This document shows positions 24,910 through 33,085 of a stretch of 64,000 nucleotides of DNA, piece by piece. The notes under the pieces are model-generated. The model did no database searches. It was given only the letters and a program-made list of their open reading frames with translations, and was not told the DNA's origin. A program made the position numbers and the translations under genes. The stretch's first letter is position 1, and every line of letters begins with the position of its first letter. Source of the stretch: Peribacillus simplex (lineage in GTDB: Bacteria; Bacillota; Bacilli; Bacillales; DSM-1321); assembly GCF_030123325.1 (NCBI RefSeq), contig NZ_CP126106.1, positions 1,392,001-1,456,000 on the forward strand. The letters are read 5' to 3'.

Positions 24910-25711
24910 AGGAATCCCTCGTTTTTTCTAAGATAAGAAAATTTAGTTCGGTTGGTCCCCAAAAACGATTTAGGGACTGGCATAAGTTTAAATCATTAAG
25001 AACACTATATCAAATTTTAGTGCAAGTAAGCCAAAAAATATAGGGATTTTTTCAAAAAATAAACAGGGAATATTTTCTTGTTATCCAATTTCTGGTTAAA
25101 GGTCATGTGGAACCTAGATTCGAATATACGGATAAAAGGAAGTTCAATTCTTTCGATAAACAGAACCACCATAACTGTACTGAAAATAATTTATATCAAG
25201 ATGCACATCCCCGAAACATGGATAATCCATTAAAAAATCAAATAATGGCTGTAAGTACTCCGCCTTTATTCATTCCACGACTTCACGAGGGAATGTATAA
25301 GGCAATGGACGCTTGTTTAATGTAATGGTGCTTATACCAACGTACTTATGTATGGCTTAAGAATGGCCTCTCATTTTGGTTTTATCCCACTTGTCGGTTA
25401 AATTCCGCTGGCAGGTTATCGATGGCGACGAGGCCGACAGCGATGGGCCTAATCTGTTAAGGACGCATGAGAAACAACCATTTCATGTTATTAAAAAAAC
25501 AATCCGCATTTGCGGATTGTTCGGTTTGTCGACAAAGGGGGAGTTCGAAATGGTCTCACCCCGAACCATGATTATAAAAGAAGACTTGAAATGAAACCTT
25601 GACTGGATTTAAGGAATTTGCGACACCCCTACCGAATAACTGGCTAGCCAAGATCCCGCTATATGCTGTGAAATCAACTGGAACGTTAGTAAAGCAAACA
25701 CATATAAAGTT
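24910..25711. other. 802-base intergenic region, no supported gene
   Basis: It must contain the promoter of mifM-yidC2 (minus strand). Two short plus-strand open frames (25107-25325 and 25376-25594) have no convincing RBS and no recognisable family; they may be decayed genes. A minus-strand terminator at 25493-25522 is listed separately. Base composition changes along it (AT-rich near 25000, more GC near 25420), which suggests patchwork remnants. Confidence 0.5.
25493..25522 (-). terminator. Minus-strand intrinsic terminator downstream of the GDPD gene
   Basis: Minus strand AACAATCCGCA and TGCGGATTGTT form a stem followed by TTTTTTT. It is about 190 bases after the GDPD stop. Confidence 0.7.
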
Positions 25712-26533
25712 TCAATCCAAGAAATAATCAGGAAAATCAGAAATGATACCATCTAATTGCATCTTTTTGAACATGCGCATTTGTTTTTTATTGTTGACGG
25801 TCCATGTATATACTTTCATCCCGTGCTTTTGGATTCGCATTTGCAGCTTCGTACTTAAAATCGTTTGCTTTGGATTCAAAAATGATGCAAACTCGGCAAT
25901 CTCTTTTAATTTTTGGTCATTAATTCGCCGTTTTATCAAAACGCCCACTTGTATGTCCGGCATTAATTGATGGAACCTTTTCATGGATTCCATATCGAAC
26001 GAATGTACCATTATCCTATTTTTACTTGTTGAATATTCTTGGAATTTCTCTAATTCTTCTGCAAGTTTCTGTTCAATGCCAGGATAAGCAGATGGATGTT
26101 TTATTTCGATTAAGATACCAACTTCTGGCCCGAAATTCTCCAATACCTCACTCAGTAAAGGAATCCTTTCGTTTTTATATCGAGAATGATACCAGCTTCC
26201 TGCATCAAGTTCCTTCAATTCGGCTGCCGTGTAATCACGGATGTTCCCTTTGCCGTTTGTGGTTCGATCCAGTGTGGGATCATGATGAACCACAAGTACA
26301 TCATCTTTACTAAGATGGATATCCACTTCCAGGAAATCAGCTCCCAATTCAATTGCTTTAATATAAGATGCCATTGTATTCTCGGGGCAATATCCAGATG
26401 CACCGCGATGTCCAATTTTAAGGGGGGAATGCTGCATTATGAAGCTTTCAGGGAAATCACTCTTTGATCTTTTAGCGTAGATAGCGAACAGGACAAGTAT
26501 GGTTAACAAGATAATAAGAATAATTGCAATCAT
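25712..26533 (-). CDS. Membrane-anchored glycerophosphodiester phosphodiesterase family protein
   Basis: 273 residues. An N-terminal membrane anchor (AIILIILLTILVLFAIYA) precedes the GDPD barrel: IGHRGASGYCPENT with catalytic His and Arg, GADFLEVDIHLSKDDVLVVHHDP (metal Glu/Asp and second His), LDAGSWY, and LIEIKHP. The C terminus VYTWTVNNKKQMRMF is typical. It probably hydrolyses glycerophosphodiesters such as lipoteichoic-acid or phospholipid headgroup fragments at the membrane. RBS AGGAGTG before the ATG. Confidence 0.92.
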   Translation of the reverse strand: MIAIILIILLTILVLFAIYAKRSKSDFPESFIMQHSPLKIGHRGASGYCPENTMASYIKAIELGADFLEVDIHLSKDDVLVVHHDPTLDRTTNGKGNIRDYTAAELKELDAGSWYHSRYKNERIPLLSEVLENFGPEVGILIEIKHPSAYPGIEQKLAEELEKFQEYSTSKNRIMVHSFDMESMKRFHQLMPDIQVGVLIKRRINDQKLKEIAEFASFLNPKQTILSTKLQMRIQKHGMKVYTWTVNNKKQMRMFKKMQLDGIISDFPDYFLD

Positions 26534-26711
26534 CTTTCACACTCCTATTAGGCACATTATTTTAAATTACCCAGGACAGCTCATTTCATAATTTTACATG
26601 TTAGGCAGGAAAAAATCATGTTTTACACAATGTTATAATCCAGACTTAAAGGATTTATTGGAAAGGTATGGAATACATATAATTTAAGCATCTATAAAGG
26701 AGGGAAAGCGG

Positions 26712-28028
26712 ATGGAATTGCAGGTGAAACCGAAGTCTAAAAAATGGAAGGGGAATTTTGGTTTATATTTTTCCCTGCCCATTCTCTCTTGGGCGTTTTA
26801 CGATTTTGCCAATACGATTTTTTCTTCTAATATCAATACGATTTTCTTTCCATTCTTCCTCCAGGAACAGATTGGGGAAAATGCCGTTCTTGATCAGATT
26901 GCAAGTACCTTCATCTCATACGCTAATGCGATTGCCAGTTTGTTTCTTGTTTTGTTTTCCCCGCTGTTCGGTGTCATGATCGATCGAACGGGAAAAATGA
27001 AAAAATACATTATAATTTTTACACTCATTTCTGTTGTATGTACATTTTTAATGGGTGTATTTGGAGGGGCTTCGTTCGATGGAAAGCTTCTGGGCATTCC
27101 AATTTCCTTAGCGATCGTCATTCTTTTATTTGTGATAGCAAAGTTTTTCTATCATTCGAGTCTTGTTTTCTATGATACGATGATGAGTGATTTAGGCACG
27201 AAACAGCAATTGCCGCTTATATCAGGATTTGGAGTGGCGGTAGGCTATCTTGGAACGTTAGTGGGACTGACGATCTATCCATTCATCAGTAAAGGGAGTT
27301 CACATGAAGCTTTTATTCCCACGGCCATTTTATTTCTGTTTTTTTCCCTTCCTTTATTCTTTTTTTTAAAAGAGACTCCAAAACAGCAAAAAGCGAAACA
27401 ACCTTTTTTATCCGGTTATAAGGATATTAAATCAACATTTAAAGAGATGCAATCCTATCGATCGGTTTTTACTTTCATGATTGCTTATTTCTTTTTAAAT
27501 GATGCAATTGCGACCACTATCGGAATGATGGCCGTATATGCCAAGACTGTAGTTGGATTTTCCTCAAGCGGATTCATTTTGCTTTACTTGGTATCGACAG
27601 TATCGAGTATTGCCGGATCGTTTCTGTTTGGATATATCACGCAGTCGAAGGGACCGCGGCTGGCTGTGACATATGTGGGAGTTCTGCTTTTGGTCGCTTT
27701 ATTTATAGCGGTCTTCGCACAAACGGCTCTTTGGTTCTGGATTGCAGGGAGTATGTTCGGCATTTCTCTGGGTTCGATGTGGGTGACATCCCGGACATAT
27801 ATCATTGAATTGACCCCGGTAGAGAAGAGGGGGCAATTTTTTGGACTATTTGCATTTTCCGGAAAAGTTTCTTCCATAATCGGTCCGTTTTTATATGGAA
27901 CGATAACGTTGGTATTCCATGACCTCGGTACATTGGCGAGCCGGATGGCATTAGGGTCACTGATCATCATGGCAGTAATAGGTCTGGGCTTTCTTTTGAA
28001 GCTGAAGGGTTTGGAAGAAGTGAAATAG
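26712..28028 (+). CDS. MFS transporter, UMF1 (Atg22-like) family
   Basis: 438 residues, about 12 membrane segments. The N terminus LSWAFYDFANTIFSSNINTIFFP is the UMF1/Atg22 signature, followed by the MFS loop FSPLFGVMIDRTGKMKK. Fungal Atg22 exports amino acids from the vacuole; bacterial members are uncharacterised, so the substrate is unknown. RBS AAAGGAGGG 7 bases before the ATG. Monocistronic and converging with ohr. Confidence 0.87.
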   Translation: MELQVKPKSKKWKGNFGLYFSLPILSWAFYDFANTIFSSNINTIFFPFFLQEQIGENAVLDQIASTFISYANAIASLFLVLFSPLFGVMIDRTGKMKKYIIIFTLISVVCTFLMGVFGGASFDGKLLGIPISLAIVILLFVIAKFFYHSSLVFYDTMMSDLGTKQQLPLISGFGVAVGYLGTLVGLTIYPFISKGSSHEAFIPTAILFLFFSLPLFFFLKETPKQQKAKQPFLSGYKDIKSTFKEMQSYRSVFTFMIAYFFLNDAIATTIGMMAVYAKTVVGFSSSGFILLYLVSTVSSIAGSFLFGYITQSKGPRLAVTYVGVLLLVALFIAVFAQTALWFWIAGSMFGISLGSMWVTSRTYIIELTPVEKRGQFFGLFAFSGKVSSIIGPFLYGTITLVFHDLGTLASRMALGSLIIMAVIGLGFLLKLKGLEEVK

Positions 28029-28034
28029 TAAATA

Positions 28035-28070
28035 GGGAATGGAACCGGCCTTAATGCCGTATCCATTCCC
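28035..28070. terminator. Hairpin between converging MFS and ohr genes
   Basis: GGGAATGGA and TCCATTCCC arms with inner CCGGC/GCCG pairing. T-runs are weak on both strands, so this is a less certain terminator. Confidence 0.55.
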
Positions 28071-28080
28071 TTGCATATTC

Positions 28081-28497
28081 TTATACTAAAATCAAGGTGA
28101 CATCGACGTTCCCGCGAGTCGCTTTTGAATAAGGGCAGGTCATGTGAGCTTTTTTGGCAAAGTCTTCGGCTTCTTCCCTGCTTAGGTCGGGGATTGAAAC
28201 ATCCAACCTTACAGCCAATTTAAAACCGCCGTCTTCCTCATCTTTACCGATCGTGACATTTGCCGACACGGAAGTATCGACTTTTTTCTTTTCTTTTTGC
28301 AGAACAAGATTCAAGGCACTGTCAAAACAAGCTGCATAGCCGGCTGCAAATAACTGTTCAGGATTTGTAGCGCGCTCACCGGAACCACCTAATTCCTTCG
28401 GTGACCTTACATCGAAATCCAGAATCCCGTCCTCTGATTTAACATGTCCCTCACGACCACCGTGTACGGTAACTATAGCTGTATATAATGGTTTCAA
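28081..28497 (-). CDS. ohr: Organic hydroperoxide resistance protein (Ohr/OsmC family)
   Basis: 138 residues. A thiol peroxidase that reduces organic hydroperoxides with dihydrolipoyl donors. Both redox Cys are visible, in AAGYAACFDSAL and MTCPYSKATRGN, with the catalytic Arg region of SPKELGGSGERATNPEQL. TTG 28497 (KPLYTAIVTVHGG) is chosen because AAAGGAG lies 9 bases upstream. An in-frame TTG at 28506 touches that RBS. B. subtilis has OhrA, regulated by OhrR, and OhrB, regulated by SigB. No ohrR is adjacent, so the paralogue cannot be settled. Confidence 0.93.
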   Translation of the reverse strand: MKPLYTAIVTVHGGREGHVKSEDGILDFDVRSPKELGGSGERATNPEQLFAAGYAACFDSALNLVLQKEKKKVDTSVSANVTIGKDEEDGGFKLAVRLDVSIPDLSREEAEDFAKKAHMTCPYSKATRGNVDVTLILV

Positions 28498-28623
28498 TGA
28501 AAACAACTCCTTTGTTTATTCTTACCATCTTTAGTTCCCTACTGTAGGCCTTGTTAAACAAAATGAAAGCAAATGTATGGATAGTAATGTTTGAAATCGG
28601 TTTTAAATTGGAAGATATTGTTT

Positions 28624-28654
28624 TATAATGTACTGTATTAGGAGATGTAATACA
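28624..28654 (+). promoter_or_regulatory. Promoter -10 and palindromic operator of the GntR-ABC operon
   Basis: TATAAT at 28624-28629 is followed at 28634-28654 by TGTATTA, a 7-base spacer and TAATACA, a perfect 7-bp inverted repeat. It covers the expected transcription start and ends 10 bases before the RBS of the YtrA-like regulator. Position and symmetry suggest autorepression by that GntR protein. The -35 is not clear. Confidence 0.68.
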
Positions 28655-28678
28655 CCCATTTGCTAGGAGGGGTTGATG

Positions 28679-29062
28679 ATGTTTGAGTTGGATGTCGCGA
28701 GTGGAAAGCCAATATATGAGCAATTGATTGATAAGTTTAAGGAACTAATGATCAATGAAGTTTTACAGGAACATAATCAACTCCCCTCGATACGAATATT
28801 GGCTCAGGAATTGACCATCAATCCAAATACGATCCAGAAAGCGTACAAGCAGCTTGAATCTGAAGGGTTTATATATACATTGCCAGGCAAAGGGAATTTC
28901 GTGGCACCTCCTAAATCTTTAAAAAACTCCTTAAAAGAAGAAAAAATCAGAAACCAGCTTTCAAAGGTACTCGCTGAAGCCCTGTATATCGGAATCGATA
29001 AACATGAAATTTATAGACTAATAAAGGAAATCAGTCCATTGGCAAAGGGGGGAGAATCATGA
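28679..29062 (+). CDS. GntR-family repressor, YtrA subfamily
   Basis: 127 residues. N-terminal winged helix-turn-helix: PIYEQLIDKFKELMINEVL, LPSIRILAQELTINPNTIQKAYKQLESEGFIYTLPG. It then has only a short C-terminal dimerisation segment, the hallmark of YtrA-type regulators that control ABC-transporter operons. The start is ATG 28679, 8 bases after GGAGG. The stop overlaps the ATPase start by 4 bases. In B. subtilis, ytrA operons respond to cell-wall antibiotics; the signal here is unknown. Confidence 0.9.
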   Translation: MFELDVASGKPIYEQLIDKFKELMINEVLQEHNQLPSIRILAQELTINPNTIQKAYKQLESEGFIYTLPGKGNFVAPPKSLKNSLKEEKIRNQLSKVLAEALYIGIDKHEIYRLIKEISPLAKGGES

Positions 29063-29958
29063 TTGAAATGAAACAGGTGAGTAAATTATATGAAGGAAAA
29101 GAAGCGGTCAAAAACGTCACCTTTGTCATACAAAAAGGCTCCATATTCGGGTTATTAGGTTCAAATGGGGCAGGGAAAACGACTTTATTAAAAATGCTAT
29201 CAGGCAATCTGGTACAGGACGCAGGTGAAGTTCTGATTGATCGATCATATGTGTTTGAAAACCGAGAAGTGAAAAATCGTTGTTTCTTCCTTCCTGATAT
29301 GCCTTATTTCCTGGCTAACTATACGATCATGCAAATGGCAGGTTTTTATAGTCATATTTATAGTGAGTGGAATCAAGAACGTTTCTATCAATTACAGGAA
29401 GTTTTCCAGATCCCCATCCAATCTAAAATACATAAACTATCGAAGGGGATGCAGAGACAGGTTGCTTTTTGGCTCGCACTCTCGACGATGCCGGAAGTTC
29501 TCATCCTGGATGAACCGTTTGATGGATTAGATCCAGTCATGCGTAAAAATGTGAGACAGTTGTTGTTTCAGGATGTATCGGAAAGGGATATGACGATTTT
29601 ACTATCGTCCCATAATCTGCGGGAAATTGAAGATTTAGCCGATCATGTAGGGATTTTGCACAAGGGTGAACTTGTTATCCAAAAGGATTTGAATGACTTG
29701 AAAGCGGATGTACACAAAGTGCAAATTGCCTTTAAACATAAAATTCCCCACGGTTTATACCGCGGAATTCAAATTCTAAACAAGGAAAGACGCGGCAGCG
29801 TGATCGTTTGCATCGTTAAAGGTAAAGAATCCATGATTAAATCGCACTTTAATCAGTTCCAGCCAGAAATATTAGATATTCTTCCACTTACTCTAGAGGA
29901 GATATTCATTTACGAAATGGGGGATATCGGTTATGTCATCCAGAATAACCTGGTTTAA
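29059..29958 (+). CDS. ABC transporter ATP-binding protein (YtrB-like)
   Basis: 299 residues. Walker A LLGSNGAGKTT, an unusual signature LSKGMQRQVAFWLAL, Walker B VLILDEPFDGLDP and switch SSHNLREIEDL. The C-terminal 80 residues are the regulatory tail seen in YtrB/BcrA-type ATPases. It pairs with the large permease downstream, which it overlaps by 26 bases. Together with the YtrA-type repressor it forms a drug or cell-envelope-stress exporter module. Confidence 0.9.
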   Translation: MIEMKQVSKLYEGKEAVKNVTFVIQKGSIFGLLGSNGAGKTTLLKMLSGNLVQDAGEVLIDRSYVFENREVKNRCFFLPDMPYFLANYTIMQMAGFYSHIYSEWNQERFYQLQEVFQIPIQSKIHKLSKGMQRQVAFWLALSTMPEVLILDEPFDGLDPVMRKNVRQLLFQDVSERDMTILLSSHNLREIEDLADHVGILHKGELVIQKDLNDLKADVHKVQIAFKHKIPHGLYRGIQILNKERRGSVIVCIVKGKESMIKSHFNQFQPEILDILPLTLEEIFIYEMGDIGYVIQNNLV

Positions 29959-31900
29959 TAGAGAACTGATTATCTATATTTTCAGAAGCACTGGCTGGAT
30001 TGGTTTCCTGTATCTCGTAGGCCTCATATTTGCACTGCCTCTGAAATTGTTAGCGATTATCTTGAATGAGAACAATGAATATGTGGAATTCGAAAACCTT
30101 TTTTCCTGTCAGCAGATGATACAGTTTGTCTTGGTCATCGTTATTCCAGTATTGCTTGCCATCTTCCTTTTTCGATTCTTGCAAATGAAACAAGCTTCAG
30201 ACTTCATTCATAGTTTACCGATTACTAGACGCAGCATCTACATTCATATGATTGGGACGGGAATTGGCTTCATAGGTTTGCCGATTTTACTTACAGGTTC
30301 AATATTGATATTATTTCACTCGGCAATTGATATAGAAAGGCTATATACCATGACGGATATTTGGTCTTGGATGGGGATTACATTTATTTTGGAAGCCTTG
30401 ATCTTTTCTGTTGCCGTTTTAATTGGAATGGTGACGGGATTATCAGCATTTCAAGGATTGCTGACCTATATTTTTCTTGCTTTGCCGGTGGGGCTGTTTG
30501 TTTTGTTTGCGGCCAATGTGAAGTTTTTGATAGCAGGATTCTCAGCAGATTATTATCTAGGTGAAGATATGAATGGCATCACCCCCTTATTAGCAGCAAC
30601 AGAGATGGAAAAAATCACTTTTTTCTCTATTAATACATTTATTTATAGTATATTAACCTTTCTATTTCTGATCAGTTCTCTTTTTCTCTATGAGAGGAGA
30701 AAGCTGGAGCATGTGTCGCAGGCATTTGTTTACCCGATGATTAAGCCATTATTTAAATTCGGACTGACATTATGCATGATGCTGTTTACAGGGCTTTATT
30801 TTAGCGAAACGACAGGTGAACCTGGGTGGATTTTCTTCGGATATGCCGTCGGTTCGTTGCTTGGATATTATTTAGGGGAAATCTTCCTGCAAAAGACTTG
30901 GCGTATACGGGTCAACCTTAAAGGTTATGTAGCATTTATGGTGGCTATCATTGTGCTGGCACTCATAATAAAAATAGATCCCCTTCAGTATAGGGTCAAG
31001 ATTCCAGGTGAAAAGATGATTAGCCAAATTTATATTGGCGATTCTCCTTTATTTTTTGAAGATGATGACGCGTCGAATAAAGCTTTCAATTATCTTAAAG
31101 AGAAGGAGAATATAGAAGCGATCAGGTTATTGCATCAGGAAATTATCGATAAGGGTAAAAAGGTTTCCATTGGTGAAGTGAATGATGGACAAACCGTATT
31201 TCTGATGTATGAACTCAAGAATGGAAAACGGCTAGCAAGAGAGTATCATTTGCAAAATTACGACTCTTACATACCACTGTTGGCGAAAATTTATGAGTCG
31301 AATGAATATAAAAAAATGGTTAATGAGTTATTGAATGTATCCGCTGTAGACGTTTCTAAAATCAAGATAACGGCGAGCGGACAAGTGGACAAATCAATAA
31401 CGATCACGGACGGTCAAGAGCTGGAAGCTGCTGTAAAGTCATTGTCGGAGGATCTGAAAAATCAATCGTTCGCCCAAATGACATCTTCTTTTGGTGATTA
31501 TGCCTCCATCGAAATTCTTTTGAACAATAACAAAACCATTTATATGAATTGGGACTCTTCATATACTCAGTTTTCAAAATGGATGGAAAGTACCGGACAA
31601 TCTGCAAAAGCGCGGTTAATGGCTGATGATATATCTTATATCCTGGTTGCGAAGACCGATTCGGAATTTTATCATTCGAATTCTGAAAGTGAACTTGCAC
31701 AGCAGATTGAACAACAGCCAAATCGCATGAAACTCAAGACGGCTTTGGAAATCGAGACGGCCATTGATAATGCTCAAATCGATTGGGGCGGAGAGTATTC
31801 AGCTGCCTTTTATTATAAAGAAAGCAGAGATGTGGATATCAAGAGTTTTTCTGGCGAACATGTTCCTGGCTTCATTTTGGATCATTTTAATGAAAGATAA
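29933..31900 (+). CDS. ABC transporter permease with large C-terminal extracytoplasmic domain
   Basis: 655 residues. Two membrane blocks: residues about 20-270 with six segments (including FIHSLPITRRSIYIHMIGTG) and a further pair at about 275-355. A soluble domain of about 300 residues follows (from KIDPLQYRVKIPGEKMI). The layout matches YtrC/YtrD-type permeases of GntR-linked transporters. The soluble part is rich in charged residues and has no recognised enzyme motif; it may sense ligand outside the cell. Substrate unknown. Confidence 0.85.
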   Translation: MSSRITWFNRELIIYIFRSTGWIGFLYLVGLIFALPLKLLAIILNENNEYVEFENLFSCQQMIQFVLVIVIPVLLAIFLFRFLQMKQASDFIHSLPITRRSIYIHMIGTGIGFIGLPILLTGSILILFHSAIDIERLYTMTDIWSWMGITFILEALIFSVAVLIGMVTGLSAFQGLLTYIFLALPVGLFVLFAANVKFLIAGFSADYYLGEDMNGITPLLAATEMEKITFFSINTFIYSILTFLFLISSLFLYERRKLEHVSQAFVYPMIKPLFKFGLTLCMMLFTGLYFSETTGEPGWIFFGYAVGSLLGYYLGEIFLQKTWRIRVNLKGYVAFMVAIIVLALIIKIDPLQYRVKIPGEKMISQIYIGDSPLFFEDDDASNKAFNYLKEKENIEAIRLLHQEIIDKGKKVSIGEVNDGQTVFLMYELKNGKRLAREYHLQNYDSYIPLLAKIYESNEYKKMVNELLNVSAVDVSKIKITASGQVDKSITITDGQELEAAVKSLSEDLKNQSFAQMTSSFGDYASIEILLNNNKTIYMNWDSSYTQFSKWMESTGQSAKARLMADDISYILVAKTDSEFYHSNSESELAQQIEQQPNRMKLKTALEIETAIDNAQIDWGGEYSAAFYYKESRDVDIKSFSGEHVPGFILDHFNER

Positions 31901-31922
31901 TGTGAATATTTCGCTTGTACAT

Positions 31923-31956
31923 AGAAGGAGGCCGCCCAATATGGCGGCCTCCTTCT
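31923..31956. terminator. Long GC-rich hairpin between the ABC operon and the cold-shock gene
   Basis: AGAAGGAGGCCGCC and GGCGGCCTCCTTCT form a perfect 14-bp stem around a 6-base loop. No T-run follows on either strand. It lies between converging genes and may block readthrough or protect 3' ends. Confidence 0.6.
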
Positions 31957-31991
31957 GCAATGCCTATAAAATATGTTTGTGTATCTATGCT

Positions 31992-32195
31992 TTAGAGTTT
32001 TACGACGTTTTTAGCTTGAGGTCCACGGTTACCTTCTTCGATCTCAAATTCAACCTCTTGACCTTCATCAAGGCTCTTGAAACCTTCTCCTTGAATGGCG
32101 GAAAAATGAACGAAAACATCATCTTCGTTTGGTACTTCAATGAATCCAAATCCTTTGTCACTATTGAACCATTTCACTTTACCTGTTACTGTCAT
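31992..32195 (-). CDS. Cold-shock protein, CspA/CspB family
   Basis: 67 residues, one cold-shock domain. RNP1 KGFGFIEV and RNP2 VFVHFSAI are exact, and the C terminus GPQAKNVVKL is typical. Binds single-stranded RNA/DNA and melts RNA structure. RBS TAGGAGG 10 bases before the ATG. B. subtilis has three paralogues (CspB, C, D); the sequence is CspD/CspB-like but the paralogue cannot be settled. Confidence 0.96.
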   Translation of the reverse strand: MTVTGKVKWFNSDKGFGFIEVPNEDDVFVHFSAIQGEGFKSLDEGQEVEFEIEEGNRGPQAKNVVKL

Positions 32196-32641
32196 TCGAT
32201 GAATCCTCCTAAAAAGTTAAAAATATTAATGGTGATGATTTTACCTGGATGGAAAAATCAATTTCACACATTATCCAGCACCCTCAATCAAGTTAAAGTT
32301 ATCATACGAAGATGATTGATAATATGTGAAAGCCTAAAGGAAAAATTAATCCACTAACCTCTGGAGTAATTTCCAGTTTTTTAGTATATACCCACCTTTA
32401 TAAAGGATAAAACAAATGGAAGCAAATTATACATTCCCTTTTGGGGAAAATAATTTTAGGAAGGTTTAATAATGGCAAGCATAACGGTATTGTCGCGCAG
32501 GATTTTCCTCGATTGAAATTAGACTGGGGTGCCATGACCAACAGCAAAAGCCTTTATGGATGAAATTAGGAAAACTATTTGTCAATAAGTTTTTTACGAG
32601 AATAATCGGGTATAGGTTAAGAAAGAAAGGACTGATGGAAA
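32196..32641. other. Upstream region of the cold-shock gene; no other gene seen
   Basis: 446 bases. The part next to the csp start is probably its promoter and long structured 5' leader, as usual for cold-shock mRNAs. Nothing else was recognised up to the small gene at 32642. Confidence 0.5.
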
Positions 32642-32755
32642 ATGAAGAAATTATTAAAAAGGGCCCTCATTTTTGCTGCTCCCATCATATTCAAGGAAGT
32701 AAAAAAACGCTGGAAGAACAAGCGGAATCAAAAAGCGATTAAAACTGCACGGTAA
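32642..32755 (+). CDS. Small basic amphipathic peptide, 37 aa
   Basis: ATG 32642 to TAA 32753-32755. The peptide begins MKKLLKRALIFAAPIIFKEV and is then strongly basic (KKRWKNKRNQKAIKTAR). AAAGGA lies 10 bases upstream and a terminator follows at 32803. A short hydrophobic stretch next to Lys/Arg clusters suggests a membrane-associated or nucleic-acid-binding peptide. No family recognised. An overlapping 60-codon frame starting at 32560 has no RBS and is less plausible. Confidence 0.5.
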   Translation: MKKLLKRALIFAAPIIFKEVKKRWKNKRNQKAIKTAR

Positions 32756-33085
32756 ATGTTAAATCATGAATAAATGAACGATAACCATATGGATTAAGAT
32801 AAGGGGCGCTAATTTAGCGTCTTTTGTTTTGCCATCTGAACAAATCCTCTAATGGTGTTTCATTCACCTCTACATCTTTCCTTCATATCGTGTTAAAATA
32901 GAAAGGTTGATTGACATGAATGCAGAGTAGCCAAGGCTTATGCCTTATGATATATTTTTTCTTACATATATTGTGTAGGATCAGGATTTTTGCATACAAA
33001 GAAAGGTTGCCATACCAATGTGAAAAATACAGTAAACCTCCTATAAATTTTTTTTTGATGACTCCAATTATGAAAGGAACATTTT
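32756..33085. other. Intergenic region before prfC
   Basis: 330 bases with a terminator at 32803-32831 and presumably the prfC promoter further right. No gene or riboswitch was recognised. Confidence 0.5.
32803..32831 (+). terminator. Intrinsic terminator after the 37-aa gene
   Basis: GGCGCTA and TAGCGTC arms (one mismatch at the stem base) followed by TTTTGTTTT. Confidence 0.65.

Noticed and set aside
25107..25594. Two open frames of 72 codons each in the mifM-GDPD gap
   Set aside because: No good RBS, no family similarity, and the sequence looks like decayed DNA; kept only as a note in the intergenic entry.
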